DNA of 64,000 bases. Origin: Rosistilla oblonga. GTDB lineage: Bacteria; Planctomycetota; Planctomycetia; Pirellulales; Pirellulaceae. Below are positions 57,874 to 64,000 of the stretch, piece by piece; position 1 is the first letter of the stretch; the number at the start of each line of letters is the position of its first letter. The notes below the pieces were generated by a model. That model saw nothing but the letters and a program-made list of their open reading frames with translations, did no database searches and was not told the DNA's origin. Position numbers and translations under genes: made by a program. The DNA lies in the NCBI RefSeq assembly GCF_007751715.1, contig NZ_CP036292.1:4781339-4845338 (forward strand), in the 5' to 3' direction.

Positions 57874-59451
57874 ATGCCTTCGATCGTCGATCCAGGATTC
57901 TCGCGCGACACCCGCTCCCGCGCGACTAAATCGCAGCTGTGCACGCTGATATCTTGCAAGAGTCTGTTGGCCGCAGTGGCGATGCTGTGGGTAACGGCTT
58001 CGCTCGCCGCAGCCGATGCGCCAACGCCACCCAACGTTGTCTTTATCCTCGCCGACGACCTCGGCTATCGCGAACTAGGCAGCTTTGGGCAAGAATTGAT
58101 CAAGACGCCGCACCTAGACAAACTCGCGAAACAAGGGATGCGACTGACTCAGCACTACTCGGGCAACGCCGTCTGCGCCCCGTCGCGATGCGTGTTGATG
58201 ACCGGAAAACATCCCGGTCATGCCGAGGTGCGAAGCAACAAATCAACGCCGCCCGAAGGGCAATGGCCGATTCCCGACAGCGACATCACGCTCGCCGAAT
58301 TGCTTTCGGGCGAAGGCTACGCCACCGGAGCGTTTGGGAAATGGGGACTCGGCGGTCCCGATTCCTCTGGAGAGCCGCTGCGTCAGGGAGTCCAACGCTT
58401 CTTCGGTTACAACTGCCAATCGCACGCCCACAGCTACTATCCGTCTTACCTTTGGGACGACAACCAACATGTCAAACTGAACAACGATCCTCCGGTCTCC
58501 GGCCACATCGGGTTTGCCGATGGCGACGACCCCAGCGATCCGGCCAGCTACGCTCGTTTCAAGGGACAGGATTACGCGCCCGACCGCATCAACGCGCAGG
58601 CACTACAATTCGTTAAGGACAACAAAAACAAACCGTTCTTCTTGTATTACCCGACAGTGATTCCGCACGTCGCGTTGCACGTTCCCGATGAAGAGCTGAA
58701 ACAGTATCACGATTTGGGCTGGCAGGATCCGCCGTTTGTCCGCGATGGCGGATATGGGTACACGCCCCACTTCACGCCGCGAGCGGCTTATGCGGCGATG
58801 ATCACTCGGATGGATCGCTACATCGGCAACATCTTGAACCTGTTGGACGAACTGCAGCTGAGCGACAACACGATCGTCGTCTTCAGCAGCGACAACGGCA
58901 CGACTCATCTGGGCAAAGAGGTCGATTACACGTTCTTCCGCAGCGTTGGTGAACTGCGCGGCTTGAAGGGCTCGCTGTACGAAGGAGGCGTTCGCGTGCC
59001 GACGCTTGTCCGTTGGCCCGGTAAGATCGCGGCGGGATCGCAGAGCGATTATGTCAGCGGATTCGAAGACTGGATCCCAACGCTGATGGATCTGATCGGC
59101 AAATCGGAAGACGTTCCAGAGGGCTTGGATGGGATCAGCATCGCCCCGACGCTGCTGGGAAAATCGCAGGAAGAACGTCCCTATTTGTATCGCGAATTCC
59201 CTAGCTACGGCGGTCAGCAGACGATCCGCGTCGGCGACTTTAAAGCGGTTCGGCAGAACATGAGCAAAGGAAATTTGGAGATCGAGCTTTACAACATTCG
59301 CGAAGACATCGGCGAACAGAACAACATCGCCGCGGAGCATCCCGAATTGGTTGCCCAATTAGCACAGCAGATGGAAGCGGTCCGAACGCCTTCGAAGATC
59401 TTCCCTTTGATCCCGTTGGACGCCCCTGCACGGAAGGCGAAGAAGCGTTAG
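57874..59451 (+). CDS. Arylsulfatase-type sulfatase
   Basis: This is a 525-residue secreted sulfatase with a long N-terminal extension and a hydrophobic signal (LLAAVAMLWVTASLAAADA). The formylglycine motif is CAPSR at 101-105, followed by CVLMTGKHPGH. NVVFILADDLGYRELGSFG binds the calcium with its Asp pair. IVVFSSDNGTTHLGKEVDY and LKGSLYEGGVRVPTLVRWPG are the other family blocks. It removes sulfate esters from polysaccharides or aryl compounds, as usual in marine planctomycetes. It needs a formylglycine-generating enzyme, which is not in the window. A symporter gene follows by 60 bases. Confidence 0.92.
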   Translation: MPSIVDPGFSRDTRSRATKSQLCTLISCKSLLAAVAMLWVTASLAAADAPTPPNVVFILADDLGYRELGSFGQELIKTPHLDKLAKQGMRLTQHYSGNAVCAPSRCVLMTGKHPGHAEVRSNKSTPPEGQWPIPDSDITLAELLSGEGYATGAFGKWGLGGPDSSGEPLRQGVQRFFGYNCQSHAHSYYPSYLWDDNQHVKLNNDPPVSGHIGFADGDDPSDPASYARFKGQDYAPDRINAQALQFVKDNKNKPFFLYYPTVIPHVALHVPDEELKQYHDLGWQDPPFVRDGGYGYTPHFTPRAAYAAMITRMDRYIGNILNLLDELQLSDNTIVVFSSDNGTTHLGKEVDYTFFRSVGELRGLKGSLYEGGVRVPTLVRWPGKIAAGSQSDYVSGFEDWIPTLMDLIGKSEDVPEGLDGISIAPTLLGKSQEERPYLYREFPSYGGQQTIRVGDFKAVRQNMSKGNLEIELYNIREDIGEQNNIAAEHPELVAQLAQQMEAVRTPSKIFPLIPLDAPARKAKKR

Positions 59452-59511
59452 AATTCAGCCCCACTCGGGCTCCCAACGACTGCTTCGCCTCCACAATCAG
59501 CGTTCCATCAC

Positions 59512-61140
59512 ATGGTCACGATCCTTTCGTTTTTGTTCTTCACCGGACTTGTCGGTCTGATCACCTGGTGGATCACGCATCGCGACGACCACGCCTCCAG
59601 CAGCGGTTACTTTTTGGGTGGCCGCACGCTGACCTTCCCGCTGATCGCCGGATCGCTGCTGCTGACCAACCTGTCGACCGAACAGATGGTCGGACTCAAC
59701 GGCGCTGCGTTTAACGACGGCCTCTGCGTGATGGTTTGGGAAGTCGTCTGCGTCGTGGCGTTGGTCTTCATGGCTTGGTTCTTCCTGCCGCGATTTTTGA
59801 AGAGCGGTGTCGCCACGGTCCCGCAGTACCTCGAGATCCGCTTCGATCACCAAACCCAAGTGATCACGAACCTGATCTTCTTGGTCGCCTATGTCGGCAT
59901 CCTGCTGCCGATCATTTTGTACAGCGGAGCGACGGGGATGATCGGGATCCTGGACGTTCCGTCGATGTTAGGCGATCTGCCCGAACGGGTCGGGATGTCG
60001 ACCGATTCGTTTGCGTTGTGGTTGATCGTTTGGGCAGTCGGAATCATCGGTTCGATCTACGCACTGTTCGGCGGTCTGCGAACCGTCGCGGTCTCCGACA
60101 CGATCAACGGCATCGGATTGCTGATCGGCGGCTTTATGATCACCGGATACGCGTTGGCTCAGATCGGCGATGGCGACGGAGTCGCCAAAGGGGCTGAATT
60201 GCTGCTGGATCAACAGCGCGAGCGTTTCAACTCGGTCGGCGGCCCCGAATCCTCGGTCCCCTTTAGCACGATCTTCTCCGGGATCTTCCTGCTGAATCTG
60301 TTCTACTGGACCACCAACCAACAGATCATCCAGCGAACGTTTGGTGCCAGCAGCCTCGCCGAAGGACAAAAGGGGGTGCTGTTGACCGGTGCCCTGAAGT
60401 TGCTCGGCCCGCTCTATTTGGTCATCCCCGGCATGATCGCCTACCACATTTTCAGTGGCGAAGATATCAAAGCCGACCAAGCGTACGGGATGTTGGTCAA
60501 CCGCGTCTTGCCGGCGCACCTGACTGGATTTTTTGCTGCCGCGATGATCGGCGCGATCTTGTCGAGCTTCAACTCTGCGCTCAACAGCTCTTGCACGCTG
60601 TTCAGTCTGGGACTGTACAAGAGCGTCCTTCGCAAGGATGCCACCGAAGCCCAAGTCGTTCGTTCGGGCAAGATCTTCGGCTGGATCGTGGCTGTGATTG
60701 CGATGGCGATCGCACCGCTGTTGGCTCAAACCGACAGCATCTTCGGCTTCCTGCAGAAGATGAACGGGATGTATTTCATTCCGATCTTTGCCGTCGTGTT
60801 GGTAGGGATGCTCTCCCGCCGCGTCCCCGCGTCAGCCGCGAAGCTCGCTCTGCTGGCGGGCTTCGGCATCATTGCGATCGGCTACTTTGTCGAACCGTTC
60901 GACAAGATCGTCGCGTCGATGCACGAGTTCCATTTCCTGGGATGCGTCTTCGCTTGGTTGGTGATCCTGATGCTGGTGATCGGCGAAATCTGGCCGCGTG
61001 AAACGGAGTTTGTGCAAGAGGATGTGGGTGCCGTCGACATGACCCCATGGCGTTTTGCGGTCCCCGCCGGCTTGGTGCTGATCGCGATCGTGCTGCTGAT
61101 CTATCAACGCTTCGCCGACTTCTCGGTGCTTGTACCTTAG
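59512..61140 (+). CDS. Sodium:solute symporter (SSS family)
   Basis: This 542-residue polytopic membrane protein has about 14 helices. [20 protein letters not shown] and [18 protein letters not shown] match the SSS family. [20 protein letters not shown] is the conserved helix-loop, and [20 protein letters not shown] holds the sodium-binding Ser residues. It resembles sugar/myo-inositol transporters of the YidK/SglT kind. Its position after the sulfatase suggests uptake of a sugar released from a sulfated glycan, which is an inference. ATG at 59512 is right at the first helix. Confidence 0.92.
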   Translation: MVTILSFLFFTGLVGLITWWITHRDDHASSSGYFLGGRTLTFPLIAGSLLLTNLSTEQMVGLNGAAFNDGLCVMVWEVVCVVALVFMAWFFLPRFLKSGVATVPQYLEIRFDHQTQVITNLIFLVAYVGILLPIILYSGATGMIGILDVPSMLGDLPERVGMSTDSFALWLIVWAVGIIGSIYALFGGLRTVAVSDTINGIGLLIGGFMITGYALAQIGDGDGVAKGAELLLDQQRERFNSVGGPESSVPFSTIFSGIFLLNLFYWTTNQQIIQRTFGASSLAEGQKGVLLTGALKLLGPLYLVIPGMIAYHIFSGEDIKADQAYGMLVNRVLPAHLTGFFAAAMIGAILSSFNSALNSSCTLFSLGLYKSVLRKDATEAQVVRSGKIFGWIVAVIAMAIAPLLAQTDSIFGFLQKMNGMYFIPIFAVVLVGMLSRRVPASAAKLALLAGFGIIAIGYFVEPFDKIVASMHEFHFLGCVFAWLVILMLVIGEIWPRETEFVQEDVGAVDMTPWRFAVPAGLVLIAIVLLIYQRFADFSVLVP

Positions 61141-61161
61141 AAAGAGACCGGTGGAGCGACG

Positions 61162-61872
61162 ATGGACGTTATCTGGGAAGACAATTACGCGCTGGTGGTG
61201 AACAAGCCCAATGGGCTGCTGACGACCGCCGCTCGAGGCGTCGAATCGCTGGAGATCCAGCTGCTGGAGTTTTTCAAGCAGCGGAGCGGCGAAGAGTCGC
61301 CGTACGTGGGGATGCCTCATCGCATCGACCGCCCGGTCAGCGGAGCGGTCCTGATCGGCAAGACGCGATCGGCAACGAAACAGTTCTGCGCTCAATTCCA
61401 ATCGCGGAAGATCGAAAAGACTTACGTCGCGATCGTCTCTGGAACGCCCACCGAACCGACGGGGACGTGGCGCGATTGGATGCGGAAAATTTCGGACCGC
61501 GCCGAGGCGGAGATCGTCGACGCGGAGCATCCCGAAGCGAAACAAGCGATCTTGAATTATGAGCTGGTGGCCAGCGTGGGCGAACTCTCCTGCTTGCGGA
61601 TCGGGCTGGAAACCGGTCGCACGCACCAGATCCGACTGCAGGCGGCGCACCGTGGATTTCCGATCGTCGGCGATAGCCTGTATGGCAGTCAAATCGATTT
61701 TGGGCCACAATCAACGGAGCCACGCAAACGCCCGATCGCTTTGCATGCCCGCCAAATCGTCTTCCGCCACCCCAAGAATGGCAAAGCCACGTCGGTGCTG
61801 GTCGACGTTCCCGAAGTCTGGCGGACGCTCGGCTTCCACGAAGTGTTAAAGGAAGGCGAGCTGTGCGGTTAA
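61162..61872 (+). CDS. RluA-family pseudouridine synthase
   Basis: This 236-residue protein lacks an S4 domain and has the RluA catalytic core. The catalytic Asp is Asp56 in MPHRIDRPVSGAVLIGK. YALVVNKPNGLL opens the protein, and ETGRTHQIRLQAAHRGFPI is the second motif. It converts uridine to pseudouridine in rRNA or tRNA; the site cannot be deduced. It starts at ATG 61162, 21 bases after the symporter stop. The following gene, mqnA, is on the same strand with a spacer of about 100 bases. Confidence 0.9.
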   Translation: MDVIWEDNYALVVNKPNGLLTTAARGVESLEIQLLEFFKQRSGEESPYVGMPHRIDRPVSGAVLIGKTRSATKQFCAQFQSRKIEKTYVAIVSGTPTEPTGTWRDWMRKISDRAEAEIVDAEHPEAKQAILNYELVASVGELSCLRIGLETGRTHQIRLQAAHRGFPIVGDSLYGSQIDFGPQSTEPRKRPIALHARQIVFRHPKNGKATSVLVDVPEVWRTLGFHEVLKEGELCG

Positions 61873-61972
61873 TGTGATGTCGGGCTGGAGCATTGCAGCG
61901 GCTTGCGGCCGCGCGATCCGCCGTCGTCACGATCCCATCCCCACGCTTGCCTTACCCAAAACTGACGCTTCC

Positions 61973-62743
61973 ATGGACAAACTTCGCATCGGTGCGGTCT
62001 CTTATCTGAACACCAAGCCGTTGGTCTATGGAATCCAGCAGCGGTTGCCGGGAGCGGAGGTTGTCTTCGATCTCCCCAGCCGCTTGGCCGATCAATTGCA
62101 CGCCGGTCAGTTGGATGTCGCCCTGATTCCGTCGGTTGAATATTTCCGTCACGCCGACGATTACGAGATCGTTTCGGACGCCTGCATTGCTTGTCGCGGC
62201 CCCGTTTGGAGCGTGCGACTGTTGAGCCGCGTGCCGGTCCCCGAGATCAAGACGCTCGCTTTGGATGAAGGGAGTCGCACCAGCGCGGCTCTGGTCCAGG
62301 TGCTGCTGAAGCAACAGTATGGGCTGACCCCCGAACTGCATCCGCTGCCGATCGATGCCAGCCCCGATGCGCTTTCGACCGACGCCGTGTTATTGATCGG
62401 CGATCGAGCGATGCACCCGACGACGGGACTGTATCAAGAGATCTGGGACCTGGGCGATCGCTGGTGCAGTTGGAGCAAGTTGCCGTTTGTGTTTGCGATG
62501 TGGATCGGCCGCCGCGGCGCGGATCATCGCGAACTTGCCGACGCGTTGCAGCACTGCCGCGATGCCGGGATGGAGCACTTGCAACAACTGGCGACCGAAC
62601 ACGCGGGGACGCATGGGCTGACAGTCAGCGACTGTTTCGCGTATCTTTCCCGTTACCTCCACTTCACCCTCGGCGACGAAGAACGCCAAGGATTGGAGCT
62701 GTATCGCACCAAAGCGACCGAACTGGGGCTGATCGCTTCTTAG
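61973..62743 (+). CDS. mqnA: Chorismate dehydratase MqnA
   Basis: This 256-residue protein catalyses the first step of the futalosine menaquinone pathway, converting chorismate to 3-[(1-carboxyvinyl)oxy]benzoate. LRIGAVSYLNTKPLVYGI, the substrate-binding SRLADQLHAGQLDVALIPSV and LALDEGSRTSAALVQVLL are family blocks. WSKLPFVFAMW near the end is also diagnostic. The ATG at 61973 is preferred to a longer frame from 61874. mqnC follows by 97 bases, so these genes form part of one pathway cluster. Confidence 0.93.
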   Translation: MDKLRIGAVSYLNTKPLVYGIQQRLPGAEVVFDLPSRLADQLHAGQLDVALIPSVEYFRHADDYEIVSDACIACRGPVWSVRLLSRVPVPEIKTLALDEGSRTSAALVQVLLKQQYGLTPELHPLPIDASPDALSTDAVLLIGDRAMHPTTGLYQEIWDLGDRWCSWSKLPFVFAMWIGRRGADHRELADALQHCRDAGMEHLQQLATEHAGTHGLTVSDCFAYLSRYLHFTLGDEERQGLELYRTKATELGLIAS

Positions 62744-62840
62744 GCGAGAACTCAGCCGACGGCGCGGCCGCCGAATGAACGAATAACCCGATAAAATCCA
62801 TTTCCTTCAACGCAACGACCAACGCAGAAGAAAGGTTCCC

Positions 62841-64000
<1,160 letters not shown>

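Overview
The window reads as chromosomal DNA of a planctomycete, probably from the Rhodopirellula/Pirellulaceae group. This is inferred from gene content, not from a marker gene. The clues are a methanofuran-type cofactor operon (mfnD-mfnF-mfnE), a formylglycine sulfatase, a PQQ-repeat secreted protein, an SHD1-domain protein with a Cys-rich N-terminus, an ECF sigma factor next to a transmembrane Ser/Thr kinase, a BBP2-type porin, a Tat-exported TIM-barrel protein, the futalosine menaquinone genes mqnA-mqnC, and many planctomycete-style secreted proteins of unknown function. The DNA is GC-rich and genes lie on both strands in short operons. I saw no rRNA, tRNA or CRISPR array.

Layout. 1-13.7 kb: tail of a biotin carboxylase, a LolCDE-like permease/ATPase pair, a lipoprotein, a large MMPL/RND exporter, three uncharacterised proteins, a 2-hydroxyacid dehydrogenase and a PQQ-propeller protein. 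13.7-14.3 kb: palindromic repeats. 14.3-21.3 kb: a FemAB/CelD-like acyltransferase, a long low-complexity SHD1 protein with DPF/DLF repeats, a flippase-like membrane protein, a methyltransferase and GAPDH with a clear terminator. 21.4-23.4 kb: a block of hairpin repeats and short tandem arrays around an IS200/RAYT-type transposase. 23.5-26.7 kb: a YjhG/YagF-type xylonate dehydratase and a xylose-reductase-like aldo/keto reductase. 26.9-34.9 kb: DUF4254, a PDZ protein, Trm112-like, DUF1499, an M42 peptidase, a YbgC thioesterase, sufU-sufS and a baeRF3-type protein.

35.3-44.4 kb: a VWA protein, the three-gene mfn operon whose genes overlap by 4 bp, a double-TM2 membrane protein and a tripartite ABC exporter (ATPase, FtsX permease, HlyD adaptor). 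44.4-47.0 kb: an IS4-family and an IS5-family element, both inserted in one palindromic repeat whose original form can be rebuilt. 47.0-53.1 kb: a HEAT-like protein, a thioredoxin-fold protein, an ECF sigma factor and a kinase fused to an extracytoplasmic TAXI solute-binding domain. 53.1-55.4 kb: a Cys-rich porin, a gene-poor stretch with a minus-strand terminator and a Fur-like box, hemP and a short zinc-ribbon gene. 55.6-64 kb: adenosine/PfkB kinase, Tat TIM-barrel protein, sulfatase, sodium/solute symporter, RluA-like pseudouridine synthase, mqnA and the start of mqnC, which runs off the window.

The items I consider most worth following are the DPF/NPF-rich SHD1 protein, the kinase-TAXI receptor beside its sigma factor, the mfn operon, the RAYT/hairpin block, the nested IS insertions and the possible iron-regulated small RNA or leader near hemP. 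Start codons were corrected by eye where an upstream extension looked implausible. Family assignments rest on motif recognition without database searches.
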